A stretch of 64,000 nucleotides of DNA from Streptomyces sp. TSRI0281 (GCF_001905125.1 NZ_LWLE01000002.1:167261-231260), one strand, 5' to 3'. Counted from the stretch's first letter, positions 16,738-25,341 are shown. Made by a program: numbers and translations. Notes: generated by a model not told the origin, from the sequence alone.

Positions 16738-17334
16738 TCAGGAAGCGTGCGCCCCCGGCCACGGACCCGGCGACGCCACCTCCGGCTCCTGCTCGGTCTT
16801 CGTGTCGAACAGCCGGAAGCCGCGCCGCAGATAGTTGTCCATCGCGTGCGGACCGTCCTTGGAACAGGTGTGCAGCCACACCCGCTTCGTCGCCGTCCGC
16901 TCCGGCCACCGCTCGGCGAGGTCCCAGGCGCGGGCCACCCCGTACGCGAGCAGATGGCCGCCGATGCGACGGCCCCGGAACGCCGGGATCAGCCCGAAGT
17001 ACATGACCTCGACGACGCCGTCGTCCTGCGGGTCCAGCTCGATGTACCCGGCCGGGGTCCCGTTCTCGTACGCCACCCAGGTCTCGGCCCCGGGACGGTC
17101 CAGGGCCTGCTGCCACTGCGCGTACGTCATCCCGAGCCGGTCGGTCCACTGGATGTCACCGCCGACCGCGGTATAGAGGAAGCGGCTGAACTCGGGCAGC
17201 GGCACCGCCGCCCGTACGATCCGCAGATCACCCTCCGGTACGACGGCGGGCCGCAGGTCGTCGGGCGAGGTCTGCTCCAGCGACCAGACGGTCACTTCGC
17301 CGGTGGGGGCATCGGGGTGCGTGGCGTTGCTCAT
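16738..17334 (-). CDS. GNAT family N-acetyltransferase
   Basis: A 198-aa acetyltransferase. The acetyl-CoA-binding motif A is seen as EVMYFGLIPAFRGRRIGGHLL around residues 110-130, followed by VWLHTCSKDGPHAMDNYLRRGFRLF, the typical C-terminal part. The substrate is unknown. The ATG at 17334 is chosen over a longer frame because the upstream part is Arg-rich and non-homologous. It is transcribed toward the cys leader with only a 100-nt gap. Confidence 0.87.
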   Translation of the reverse strand: MSNATHPDAPTGEVTVWSLEQTSPDDLRPAVVPEGDLRIVRAAVPLPEFSRFLYTAVGGDIQWTDRLGMTYAQWQQALDRPGAETWVAYENGTPAGYIELDPQDDGVVEVMYFGLIPAFRGRRIGGHLLAYGVARAWDLAERWPERTATKRVWLHTCSKDGPHAMDNYLRRGFRLFDTKTEQEPEVASPGPWPGAHAS

Positions 17335-17501
17335 GGCCGCCAGAAAACCACGACGGGCGGTTCCGGCCCAAAACGGGCCCACGACCCGGACGCCCGGGGG
17401 TGCGCGGACCGGTCGCCGGAAGCCGCGCGAACCGGACGTACGACCGGACGCCGGGGGCCGCGCGGACCGGACGCCGGACCGGTCCCAGGGGGGTACCGCC
17501 G

Positions 17502-17550
17502 CTCAGACCGCCTCAGACCGCCTCGACCGGCTCAGACCGCCTCGACCGGC
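17502..17550. repeat. 10-bp tandem repeat at the 3' end of the GAF regulator gene
   Basis: Five near-copies of CTCAGACCGC / CTCGACCGGC run across the stop codon of the GAF regulator gene, encoding its last residues (EPVEAV). A looser GGACCGGACGCC repeat precedes it from about 17390. Confidence 0.65.
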
Positions 17551-18830
17551 TCGGCCGACCGCCGCGCCGCCACCACCAGGGGAGCCTTCGAGCGCGGCAG
17601 CAGATCGGCCGGATGCTCCGGGTGGACCACCTCCACCTCGACGTCCTCGCCGAAGCGGTACGGGCGGTGCGCCAGCACCTCCGCCAGATGCCGCCGCATC
17701 CGGGAGATCTCGGCCCGCACCGTCACCGTCCGGGTCGGGTCGCCGAAGATGTCCAGCGCCAGCTCCGAAGCGGTACGCCCCTCCCGGTGCAGCGCCAGCG
17801 CGTACAGCAGTTCCGCGTGCCGCGGTGAGAGCCGCTGCGTCCAGGTCCCCACGGGGCTGACCACATGGATCGTGAGCCCCCGCGGCCGGCTCAGATCGAG
17901 CACCACCCGGCGCGGCGGCCCGTCCGAGGTCCCGTCCGCCACCTGCACCAGCCAGCCACCGGGCAGCGGCTCCACCCGGCACATCCCCAGCGACGGCAGC
18001 CACACCCGGCCCGGCCGCAACGACTTCGGCAGCGGCAGCCGGTCCACCGGCGGCATCCCGGTGACCGCCGCCAGCCAGCCATGGATGTCCACCACCAGAG
18101 CCCGGCCGCCCAGCCGGCACAGGATCGGCGCCGCCACCGCGCGCAGCCGTTCTATGGCCACCAGATGCCGGGTGCGGATCTCCCCCTCGGCGAGCCTGGC
18201 CACCGAGCCGACCAGGGCGAGCGTCGTCGGATGGAACGTGGACGCCGGGCCGCTGATGTCGACGATCCCCGCGATCCGGCCATCCCGCGGATCACGGACC
18301 GGGGCCGCCGCACAGGTCCACGAGTGCAGAGCACGGATGAAGTGCTCGGCCGAGTGGACCTGGAGGGGCGCGCGGGCGGCGAGTGCCGTACCGATCGCGT
18401 TCGTCCCGGTCGACGCCTCCGCCCAGGCGGCGCCCTCCTCCAGACAGATGTCATGGGCCCGGCGCATCACCCCGCTGTGACCCTGGCGCCACAGCACCCG
18501 GCCCTCGGCATCGGTGACGACCATGATCTGCTGCGCCTCGGCGAGCGAGCCCAGCCCTTCGCGCAGCACCGGCATCACCTCGCTGAGCACCGTCCCCCGG
18601 CGCCGGTGCTCGATCTCGTCCGCCTCCAGCAGCTCGCTCTCCGGCGACTGCGCCGGATCTATCCCGCTGCGCACCACCCGGTCCCACGAGGCGTCGATCT
18701 CCGCACGCGGCGCGACCGCGGAACGATCGCCCGCCAGCCGGGCCTCCCGCGCGGCGTGCAGCAGCCGGGCGGCCCGCTTGGCGTCCTGGGCGGTCAGCCG
18801 CGCCACCTCGACAGGCTCTGTGTCCCTCAT
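17532..18830 (-). CDS. GAF-domain transcriptional regulator (AcoR-like N terminus)
   Basis: A 432-aa regulator. Residues about 80-240 form an AcoR-type GAF sensor (IMVVTDAEGRVLWRQGHSGVMRRAH, EGAAWAEASTGTNAIGTALAARAPLQVHSAEHF). A C-terminal winged-helix region (about 340-420: LSPRHAELLYALALHREGRTASELALDIFGD) replaces the sigma-54 ATPase of classic AcoR, as usual in Actinobacteria. A GGGGGGAC ribosome-binding site precedes the ATG at 18830. Upstream, two TTGCAAC repeats 10 bp apart (18924-18940) could be its operator. Such proteins often control aldehyde or alcohol dehydrogenase genes, none of which is adjacent here. Confidence 0.85.
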   Translation of the reverse strand: MRDTEPVEVARLTAQDAKRAARLLHAAREARLAGDRSAVAPRAEIDASWDRVVRSGIDPAQSPESELLEADEIEHRRRGTVLSEVMPVLREGLGSLAEAQQIMVVTDAEGRVLWRQGHSGVMRRAHDICLEEGAAWAEASTGTNAIGTALAARAPLQVHSAEHFIRALHSWTCAAAPVRDPRDGRIAGIVDISGPASTFHPTTLALVGSVARLAEGEIRTRHLVAIERLRAVAAPILCRLGGRALVVDIHGWLAAVTGMPPVDRLPLPKSLRPGRVWLPSLGMCRVEPLPGGWLVQVADGTSDGPPRRVVLDLSRPRGLTIHVVSPVGTWTQRLSPRHAELLYALALHREGRTASELALDIFGDPTRTVTVRAEISRMRRHLAEVLAHRPYRFGEDVEVEVVHPEHPADLLPRSKAPLVVAARRSAEPVEAV

Positions 18831-18921
18831 GGGTGTCCCCCCAAATAAAGCCGAAGCCGAGGCCCAGGGAACCCCATTCCGACGCCGTCGGGGTCCCTGT
18901 TGCTTCGCACTCCACACAATG

Positions 18922-18940
18922 GTTGCAACCCTTTGCAACT
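18922..18940. promoter_or_regulatory. TTGCAAC repeats upstream of the GAF regulator
   Basis: GGTTGCAACC (18922-18931, a perfect palindrome) is followed by a second TTGCAAC (18934-18940), one helical turn away. It sits about 95 bp before the regulator start. An operator for autoregulation is plausible. Confidence 0.45.
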
Positions 18941-19026
18941 CTGGTGATGTGCCGCAGGCCCGTACGAGAGTGACAGAACACCGTGGGACGGGGCCTGTTT
19001 CCCGTTGTCCGGTGTTGCACAAGCAT

Positions 19027-19062
19027 GGAGGGTGGTGCCGTGTCGGCGCAGCACCACCCTCC
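19027..19062. terminator. Hairpin terminator after acyl-CoA dehydrogenase
   Basis: Perfect 12-bp stem GGAGGGTGGTGC / GCACCACCCTCC with a 12-nt loop, 18 nt beyond the stop of the acyl-CoA dehydrogenase gene (minus strand). Read on the plus strand the stem is followed by a TTTT. Confidence 0.7.
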
Positions 19063-19079
19063 GTAGCTTTTCCCGGGTG

Positions 19080-20717
19080 CTACGGGGCGACGGGGCGGGC
19101 CCGCGCCACCACCGAGGCCAGATCCAGACTGTGCGGCAGCGTCCCGAAGGCCGTGCCCCAGTCCCCGCCCAGCCGTGAGGCGCAGAACGCGTCCGAGACC
19201 TCCGGCGGCGCCCAGCGCACCAGCAGCGAACCCTGGAGCACCAGCGCGATCCGTTCGACGATCCGCCGGGCCCGCGCCTCCACCGCCTCCAGATCGGCCA
19301 GCTCGGTCAGCAGGTCCTTGATCGCCGCGTCCAGCCGGTGGTCGGCGCCACGCGCCCTGCCGACCTCCTGGAGGAACGCGTTGAGGGCCTGCGGCTCGCG
19401 CTGGAGGGCCCGCAGGACGTCGAGGGCCTGCACATTGCCCGAACCCTCCCAGATCGAGTTGAGCGGAGCCTCGCGCAACAGCCGCGGCATGCCCGACTCC
19501 TCGACGTACCCATTACCGCCCAGGCACTCCAGGGCCTCGCCGACCACCGCCGTGCAGCGCTTGGTCACCCAGTACTTGGCGGCGGGCACCGCGAGCCGCA
19601 GGAAGGCCCGCTCCTCCTCGGTGTCCGCGTCGTAGGCGGCGGCCAGCCGTACCGCGAGGACCGTCGCCGCCTCCGACTCCAGGGCCAGGTCGGCCAGGAC
19701 GTTGCGCATCAGCGGCTTCTCGATCAGCAGCCCGCCGAACGCGCTGCGGTACGCGGTGTGGTGGATCGCCTGCGCCACCGCCTGCCGCATCAGCGCGGCC
19801 GAACCGACCACGCAGTCCAGCCGGGTGGCCGCCACCATCTCGATGATGGTGCGCACCCCGCGGCCCTCCTCGCCGACCCGGCGCGCCCACGTCCCGTCGA
19901 ACTCCACCTCGCTGGACGCATTGGACTTATTGCCCAGTTTGTCCTTGAGGCGCTGGATGGCGAACACATTTCGGGTTCCGTCCGGCAGGACGCGCGGTAC
20001 GAGGAAGCAGCTCAGCCCGCCCGGTGCCTGCGCCAGCACCAGGAAACCGTCCGCCATCGGCGCCGAACAGAACCACTTGTGGCCGGTGAGTAGATACTCG
20101 CCCTCACCCGCCAACGGCTCGGCCCGCGTGGTGTTGGACCGCACGTCCGTGCCGCCCTGCTTCTCCGTCATGCCCATCCCGAAGAGCACACCGGACTTCT
20201 CCGCGGCGGGCCGCAGCCCCTGCTCGTACACGTGCGAGGTCAGCCGCGGCTCCCACTCGGCGGCCAGTACCGGGTCGGTCCGCAGCGCGGGCACCGCCGC
20301 GTGCGTCATCGACAGCGGGCAGCCGTGGCCCGCCTCGGCCTGCGTCCAGACCAGGAACCCGGCCGCGCGCCGGACATGACCGGCCGGCCTGCCCCAGGCG
20401 TCGGTGAGGCCGCCCGCGACCGCGTGGCCCAGGAGGTGGTGCCAGGACGGATGGAACTCCACTTCGTCGATACGGTGCCCGTAACGGTCATGGGTACGCA
20501 GTTCCGGCGGATTCTCGTTCGCCTGCGCACCCCATTCCTGGGCCTGTGCGGAGCCGGCGGACCGGCCGAGCGCTTCCAGTTCCTCCCGTGCCTCGGGAAG
20601 GACTTCGGGCGCGACATGCCGCTCAACGGCCTCGGTGAGGGCGCGGTCGGCGGCGAAGACGTCATAGCCGACCAGCGGCGGAACCTGATTGGTCACTGTG
20701 TGGGTGGTGGCTGCCAT
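19080..20717 (-). CDS. AidB-like acyl-CoA dehydrogenase
   Basis: A 545-aa FAD enzyme of the AidB branch of acyl-CoA dehydrogenases. Seen are the long N-terminal domain (PPLVGYDVFAADRALTEAV), the FAD and substrate region GMGMTEKQGGTDVRSN, LTGHKWFCSAPMAD, and ECLGGNGYVEE with the C-terminal IWEGSGNVQALDVLRAL. AidB proteins of E. coli respond to alkylation damage. Here the role is unknown, though an Ada-AlkA gene lies 18 kb away. The transcript is predicted leaderless (TACCGT, 6 nt, ATG) from a promoter whose -10 overlaps that of the divergent gene. Confidence 0.88.
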   Translation of the reverse strand: MAATTHTVTNQVPPLVGYDVFAADRALTEAVERHVAPEVLPEAREELEALGRSAGSAQAQEWGAQANENPPELRTHDRYGHRIDEVEFHPSWHHLLGHAVAGGLTDAWGRPAGHVRRAAGFLVWTQAEAGHGCPLSMTHAAVPALRTDPVLAAEWEPRLTSHVYEQGLRPAAEKSGVLFGMGMTEKQGGTDVRSNTTRAEPLAGEGEYLLTGHKWFCSAPMADGFLVLAQAPGGLSCFLVPRVLPDGTRNVFAIQRLKDKLGNKSNASSEVEFDGTWARRVGEEGRGVRTIIEMVAATRLDCVVGSAALMRQAVAQAIHHTAYRSAFGGLLIEKPLMRNVLADLALESEAATVLAVRLAAAYDADTEEERAFLRLAVPAAKYWVTKRCTAVVGEALECLGGNGYVEESGMPRLLREAPLNSIWEGSGNVQALDVLRALQREPQALNAFLQEVGRARGADHRLDAAIKDLLTELADLEAVEARARRIVERIALVLQGSLLVRWAPPEVSDAFCASRLGGDWGTAFGTLPHSLDLASVVARARPVAP

Positions 20718-20734
20718 GCCGATACGGTAAGGAG
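20718..20734. promoter_or_regulatory. Symmetric divergent promoter with overlapping -10 elements
   Basis: The core ATACGGTAA/TTACCGTAT supplies TACGGT (20723-20728) for the plus strand and TACCGT (20729-20724) for the minus strand. Each is exactly 6 nt from its start codon (GTG 20735, ATG 20717). Both mRNAs are thus predicted leaderless, and the two promoters must compete for polymerase. Confidence 0.65.
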
Positions 20735-21973
20735 GTGCAGGCAGCAAATGAAACACCCGAGCGGCCACCGGGTCGACTCCACCGGGCCCGAGTCCTCTAC
20801 CGCAACGTATCCAAGCGGCAGATGGCGTGGCACTTGCTCAAGGACACCGTCAACTCATGCATCGAGTACCGCATCCTCGGACTCGCGGCCGAGGCGGCGT
20901 TCTTCACCCTGCTTTCCCTGCCCCCGCTGCTGCTCGGACTGATCGGACTGCTCGGATACGTCGACGAGTGGACGACCACCACCACGGTCGCCTCCATCGA
21001 GCGCAACATCCTCGGCGCCGCCCAGACCGTCCTGTCCGAGCGGGGAGTCAACGACTTCGCCAAACCCCTCCTGGACGACGTCACGACGGGCGCCCGCCCC
21101 GACGTGATCTCCATCGGCTTCGCCATCGCCCTGTGGTCCGGCTCCCGGGCGGTGAACGTCTTCATCGACACCATCACCGTCATGTACGGACTCGACGGTG
21201 AGCGCGGCATCGTCAAGACCCGACTGCTCGCCTTCCTCCTGTACGTCGTCGCGCTGCTGCTCGGCGCGGTGGTGCTGCCGCTGCTGGTGGTCGGCCCCGA
21301 CCGGGTGGTGGAGTTCGTCCCCTGGGGCACCGAGGTCATCGCCGTCCTGTACTGGCCGCTCGTCATCCTGCTGACGATCGCCTTCCTCACCACGCTCTAC
21401 CACGTGTCCGTACCCGTGCGTTCGCCATGGATCGAGGACGTACCCGGAGCGCTCGTGGCGCTCGGGATGTGGGTGGTCGGCAGCTTCCTCCTGCGGATCT
21501 ACCTGACCAGCACGGTCGAAGGGCCCACGATCTACGGCTCGTTGGCCGCACCCATCGCCGTCCTGCTGTGGATAGGCATCTCGGCGTTCGCGGTACTGGT
21601 GGGTGCCGCGGTCAACGCCGCGATCGACCGGGTGTGGCCCTCGCTCGCGACCGCCGCCGCCCGCGAGGCCAACGAACTGGTCCGGGCCGCGCAGGCCGCC
21701 GAGTTCGTGGCCCGTACCCGCTCCACCTTCTGGGACGACCAGGGGGACGACGACGATGACGACGACGCGTACATGCCGTCGGAGTTCCCGGAGCGCTGGT
21801 CACGCTTCCTGCCGCCCGACGACGTGAAGTCCCGGCTGCACGCGACCAGGGAGAAGGAGCCCAAGGGAACGAAGGCCCCCAAGGACCCCGAGGACCCCGA
21901 CCGCGCCGAGACCCCGAAGGACCCCGAGGACCCCAGGGACACCGGGGAGAACCACGGGCCCCGCACCCTGTGA
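20735..21973 (+). CDS. YihY/BrkB family membrane protein
   Basis: A 412-aa integral membrane protein of the YihY (formerly RNase BN/BrkB) family. About six hydrophobic segments are seen, including AAFFTLLSLPPLLLGLIGLLGYV, LLAFLLYVVALLLGAVVLPLLV and VALGMWVVGSFLLRIYL, plus the family motif VEGPTIYGSLAAPIAVLLWIG. The C terminus (about residues 325-412) is a charged tail made of imperfect KDPEDP repeats from short DNA repeats. The GTG at 20735 is chosen because the -10 lies 6 nt upstream. The function of the family is uncertain; older reports of nuclease activity were withdrawn for E. coli. Confidence 0.85.
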   Translation: MQAANETPERPPGRLHRARVLYRNVSKRQMAWHLLKDTVNSCIEYRILGLAAEAAFFTLLSLPPLLLGLIGLLGYVDEWTTTTTVASIERNILGAAQTVLSERGVNDFAKPLLDDVTTGARPDVISIGFAIALWSGSRAVNVFIDTITVMYGLDGERGIVKTRLLAFLLYVVALLLGAVVLPLLVVGPDRVVEFVPWGTEVIAVLYWPLVILLTIAFLTTLYHVSVPVRSPWIEDVPGALVALGMWVVGSFLLRIYLTSTVEGPTIYGSLAAPIAVLLWIGISAFAVLVGAAVNAAIDRVWPSLATAAAREANELVRAAQAAEFVARTRSTFWDDQGDDDDDDDAYMPSEFPERWSRFLPPDDVKSRLHATREKEPKGTKAPKDPEDPDRAETPKDPEDPRDTGENHGPRTL

Positions 21974-22010
21974 GGATGCGCTCCCGGCGGGGCGGGCTAG
22001 CGTCGTGAAC

Positions 22011-22763
22011 ATGGCGTACAAGGAGTGGGCGTCGGAATTCGACGGCGCGGTCGTCTGGACCTGGGGCGGGCCCGCAGGACCCGCCCGCCCGGTCCTCCCG
22101 GACGGCTGCATGGACCTGATCTGGACGCCCGGACGGCTGCGCGTCGCGGGACCCGACACCCACGCGTTCGAGGTGACTGCGGCGGAACGCGGACGGTGCG
22201 CGGCGATCCGCTTCGCCCCCGGCACGGCACCCGCGCTGCTCGGCGTACCGGCCGACGAGCTGCGCGACCGCCGCGTCGCCCTCGCCGACCTCTGGCCCGG
22301 CGCCGAGGTCCGCAGGCTCACCGAACACCTCGACCAGGACCCCGACCCCGCGGCCGCGCTGGAACGCCTCGCCCTGCGCCGGGCCGCCGACAGCGGACCG
22401 CCCGACCCACTGACGGTGTCCGTCGCCGCACAGCTGGGCCGCGGGCGATCCGTCGCCGCCACCGCGCGGTCGGTCGGGCTGGGCGCCCGCCAGCTGCACC
22501 GCCGCTCCCTCGCGGCGTTCGGATACGGGCCCAAGACGCTGGCCCGGGTACTGCGGCTCCAGCGGGCGCTGGCTCTCGTACGGGCGGGAACGCCGTACGC
22601 CGAGGCCGCGCACCTCGCGGGCTGCACCGACCAGGCGCACCTCGCGAGGGAGGTGCGGGACCTGGCCGGTACGACGCTCGGCGGGTATCTCGCCCGTACC
22701 GGCTACGAGGCGCCCGCGAACAGCGACACCCCGCAGCCGTCCGGGTCCAGCACGACCGCGTAA
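22011..22763 (+). CDS. AraC-type helix-turn-helix regulator
   Basis: A 250-aa regulator. The N-terminal sensor (about 1-130, PVLPDGCMDLIWTPGRLRVAGPDTHAF, a DUF6597-like domain) is followed by an AraC HTH (VAATARSVGLGARQLHRRSLAAFGYGPKTLARVLRLQRAL). A -10 TAGCGT (21998-22003) lies 7 nt before the ATG, so the mRNA is probably leaderless. The last 61 nt overlap the 3' end of the convergent VOC gene, so the two messages are mutually antisense at their ends. The paired regulator and VOC enzyme may form a small resistance unit. Confidence 0.87.
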   Translation: MAYKEWASEFDGAVVWTWGGPAGPARPVLPDGCMDLIWTPGRLRVAGPDTHAFEVTAAERGRCAAIRFAPGTAPALLGVPADELRDRRVALADLWPGAEVRRLTEHLDQDPDPAAALERLALRRAADSGPPDPLTVSVAAQLGRGRSVAATARSVGLGARQLHRRSLAAFGYGPKTLARVLRLQRALALVRAGTPYAEAAHLAGCTDQAHLAREVRDLAGTTLGGYLARTGYEAPANSDTPQPSGSSTTA

Positions 22764-23095
22764 CGCTGCCCCCAGACGGCGTCCCAGGGCTTCAGATGCC
22801 CCTGGTACCCGGCGCCGGTCAGATCGGCGTACACCGCGTCCACCTCCTCGGGACTGTCGCACAGGAACGCGAGACCCAGGCGCTCCCCGCCCGCCGGCCG
22901 CTGCCAGTCCGGGTCGAACGAGCGGATGACCTCCTCGGTGTCCCACAGCAGGCGCTGCCCGCCGGGCAGGGAAACCTCGACATGGGGTGCGGAATCCGCC
23001 TCGGCCGGGATGTCGAGCCCGAGCCGGCGGTAGAAGGCGAGCGATGCGGCCAGATCCGCGGTGATGATGCCGATCGCGTCGAGTCGTGGAGTCAT
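22703..23095 (-). CDS. VOC/glyoxalase-bleomycin resistance family protein
   Basis: A 130-aa vicinal-oxygen-chelate protein with two beta-alpha-beta-beta-beta halves: DAIGIITADLAASLAFYRRLGLDIP, then GLAFLCDSPEEVDAVYADLTGAGYQG and AVVLDPDGCGVSLFA. It may be a small-molecule binding or resistance protein, or a lyase; no metal ligand set was confirmed. TACGGT lies 6 nt before the ATG (leaderless). It overlaps the AraC gene by 61 bp, tail to tail. Confidence 0.85.
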   Translation of the reverse strand: MTPRLDAIGIITADLAASLAFYRRLGLDIPAEADSAPHVEVSLPGGQRLLWDTEEVIRSFDPDWQRPAGGERLGLAFLCDSPEEVDAVYADLTGAGYQGHLKPWDAVWGQRYAVVLDPDGCGVSLFAGAS

Positions 23096-23267
23096 GCACC
23101 GACCGTAGGCGCGACGGCTCACGGGCGTCTTGTACGAAACGGTCATGGGTGCCCCGACCTGCTCGTCCTGCCCCGACCTCCCTCACACACCGTGAATCCG
23201 GTGGCATGGATTCGGGCCGGACCAGGGACGAGCAGGGGGGAAGAGGGGAACGAGGGAATCGGTACGG

Positions 23268-23567
23268 ATGGCACGGGGAAGAATCGTCGCGCAGCTGCCG
23301 CTCGCGGTGGCCTGCGCGCTCATGGCCTGGCAGGTGTGGCTGCTCTTCCAAGTCGCCGCGGCCGAGGGCGCGCGGGTGACCTGGAGCTGTGACGTCAGCA
23401 GTTGCGGCACCGACGAGCCGGCGGGCGGCGCGCCGATGATGGGCGCCGCCGCCGTGGTGGCGCTGAGCCTGCTGTCGGGCCGCACGGCGTTCGTGCTGTA
23501 CGACCTCGAACACCCCGGCGACGCGACGAGTTCCCGGGTGTCGTCCCCGCGGAAGGGGAGGCTGTGA
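23268..23567 (+). CDS. Small two-pass membrane protein
   Basis: A 99-aa protein of unknown family. One hydrophobic helix spans about residues 8-31 (LPLAVACALMAWQVWLLFQV) and a second about 57-72 (MMGAAAVVALSLLSG). Between them two Cys lie 5 residues apart in a short loop (WSCDVSSCGTD), probably outside the membrane. The stop overlaps the next small ORF by GTGA. Confidence 0.65.
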   Translation: MARGRIVAQLPLAVACALMAWQVWLLFQVAAAEGARVTWSCDVSSCGTDEPAGGAPMMGAAAVVALSLLSGRTAFVLYDLEHPGDATSSRVSSPRKGRL

Positions 23568-23653
23568 ATCCGCGCGCCGTGCTCGCCGCCGTGATCACCG
23601 GCGGGGCGCTGACCGCCCTGGTCCACGGGGCGCTCGACGGCCCCGCCAGCTGA
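23564..23653 (+). CDS. 29-aa hydrophobic ORF
   Basis: GTG start overlapping the preceding stop (GTGA). The peptide is a single hydrophobic helix (AVLAAVITGGALTALVHGAL). Its stop overlaps a following ATG (TGATG). It is either a tiny membrane protein or the first piece of a broken gene. Confidence 0.45.
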   Translation: MNPRAVLAAVITGGALTALVHGALDGPAS

Positions 23654-23976
23654 TGCTGGTCGGGCCGAACCTCACGGTGCTCGTGCTGGTCGCCGTCGAC
23701 CTGACCTCCCGCGTGACCCTCTCGGGCTTCGCCCTCCGCCCGACCGCGGGCCGGCCCTTCTCCGGGGCGGCCCGCCGGTCCCGCTCCGGTCAGTCGAGGC
23801 AGGCGTCGGGCGAGGTGCCCGGGTCCGTCAACGCCAGCCCCAGCTGCGCGCGTTCCGTCACCCACCGGGTCGGGCGGTGGCGCGGGTCGCCGGTCGTGGC
23901 GTACAGCGACCGGGACAGTTCCAGCATCCGCCCGGCGCCGATCCGCTCGCCCCAGGCCAGCGGCCCGACGGGATAG
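23653..23976 (+). CDS. Doubtful 107-aa ORF after the small membrane proteins
   Basis: Starts at TGATG. The first 30 residues (MLVGPNLTVLVLVAVDL) look like a membrane helix, but from base 23790 onward it runs antisense to the 3' end of the hydroxyacyl-CoA dehydrogenase gene and becomes Ser/Arg-rich. Only the first part may be real, perhaps a remnant joined in the past to the 29-aa ORF. Confidence 0.25.
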   Translation: MLVGPNLTVLVLVAVDLTSRVTLSGFALRPTAGRPFSGAARRSRSGQSRQASGEVPGSVNASPSCARSVTHRVGRWRGSPVVAYSDRDSSSIRPAPIRSPQASGPTG

Positions 23977-25325
23977 CCGAGCCCCGTCGTCACGGCCAGA
24001 TCGATATCGGCCGGGGTGGCCAGCCCGCGCTCCGCGATCGACGCGGCGACGGACACGACCGAGGCCAGCAGCCGCTGGGCTACGGAACCGGCGGTGTCCC
24101 GCACGACCGAGACGGCGTACGGCTCCGCGCCGTCGGCGGCCCGCGCCAGCACCGCGCGGGCGTCCCGTGCGGCGGCCGGATCGGACGCGGCGGTCACCGC
24201 GAGCACCCGGCGGCGGCCCACCGGAGGCAGCGGGTCCACGCCGAAGGTACGGGCGGCCGGCAGCGCGTGCGCGGCCACCGCCCCCGCCACCGTCGTCCCC
24301 CAGACCGGCACCAGCACCACGGCGTCCGCCGACGGCTCCGGACCCGCCTCGACGACCGCTCCCGCCGCCGTCAGCGCCGCCCGCAGCGCCGTGGCCCGCT
24401 CGCACGCGCCGACGATGTACACCGGCCGGCCGGCCTCACCCGTGACCGGCGCCTCGGGGGCCGGGGCGGGCACGCCGGGTCCGTACGCGAACCAGCCCTG
24501 TCCCGTCTTGCGGCCGTGCAGCCCGGCGGCCACCCGGTTCGGCGTGAGGTACGAGGGGCGGAGCCGGTCCTCGTAGCGGAAGCCCTGCCAGATCGAGTCG
24601 ATCACCGCGGCCGTCACATCGAGGCCGGTGAGGTCCATCAGCTCGAACGGGCCCATCCGCAGGCCCAGTACGTCACGGGCGATCCGGTCGATACCGGCCG
24701 GGTCGGCGACCGACCCCTCCAGCAGCGCGAGCGCCTCGGTCACCAGGCCGCGCCCGGCGTGGTTGACCAGGAAGCCCGGGGTGTCCGCCACCGTGACCGC
24801 CCGGTGTCCGCAGCTCTCGACCAGCGCGGTGAGCGCGGGCGGGATCTCGGGGCGGGTGGCGGCGCCCGGCACCACCTCCACGATTTTCATCAGCGGGACC
24901 GGATTGAAGAAGTGCAGCCCCGCGAGGCGCGAGGGATCCTGGAGCGTCGCGGCGATCCGGGTGACCGACAGCGACGAGGTGTTGGTCGCGAAGACCGCCG
25001 AGGCGGGCAGCGCGCGCTCCAGCTTGCCGAACACCTCGGCCTTGGTCGCCAGATCCTCCCGTACCGCCTCGATGACCAGCTCGACGTCCTCCCCGGCCGC
25101 CCAGGGGTCGTCCAGCGGGACGAGGCGCGCCACGGCGGCGGCACGGTCCTGCGCGGACATCCGGCCCTTGGCCACGGCACGCTCCAGCATCGACGTGACG
25201 AAGTCCAGGGCGTCCGTCACCGCCTGTGCCCGGACATCGCTCAGTTCGACGGTGTGTCCGGCACTCGCCGCCCACTGGGCGATACCGCGGCCCATGGCTC
25301 CGGCGCCGACAATCCTGATACGCAT
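23790..25325 (-). CDS. 3-hydroxyacyl-CoA dehydrogenase
   Basis: A 511-aa NAD-dependent dehydrogenase of the PaaH/FadB2 type, oxidising a 3-hydroxyacyl-CoA to 3-oxoacyl-CoA. The N-terminal Rossmann domain starts IVGAGAMGRGIAQWAASAGH, and the family motif FATNTSSLSVT and HFFNPVPLMKIVEV follow. A first C-terminal domain (GPFELMDLTGLDV) is followed by an extra half with a second helical domain (LGYPVGPLAWGERIG), the double-domain form seen in phenylacetate-type enzymes. It lies 16 nt downstream of the CoA-transferase genes and probably shares their message. The substrate may be an aromatic- or dicarboxylate-derived CoA ester. Confidence 0.88.
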   Translation of the reverse strand: MRIRIVGAGAMGRGIAQWAASAGHTVELSDVRAQAVTDALDFVTSMLERAVAKGRMSAQDRAAAVARLVPLDDPWAAGEDVELVIEAVREDLATKAEVFGKLERALPASAVFATNTSSLSVTRIAATLQDPSRLAGLHFFNPVPLMKIVEVVPGAATRPEIPPALTALVESCGHRAVTVADTPGFLVNHAGRGLVTEALALLEGSVADPAGIDRIARDVLGLRMGPFELMDLTGLDVTAAVIDSIWQGFRYEDRLRPSYLTPNRVAAGLHGRKTGQGWFAYGPGVPAPAPEAPVTGEAGRPVYIVGACERATALRAALTAAGAVVEAGPEPSADAVVLVPVWGTTVAGAVAAHALPAARTFGVDPLPPVGRRRVLAVTAASDPAAARDARAVLARAADGAEPYAVSVVRDTAGSVAQRLLASVVSVAASIAERGLATPADIDLAVTTGLGYPVGPLAWGERIGAGRMLELSRSLYATTGDPRHRPTRWVTERAQLGLALTDPGTSPDACLD

Positions 25326-25341
25326 GGCAGTTGAGGCCCTT

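Noticed and set aside
23395..24405. 336-codon minus-strand frame covering the small membrane genes
   Set aside because: Gly/Arg-rich, overlaps the hydroxyacyl-CoA dehydrogenase gene in a second frame; shadow.
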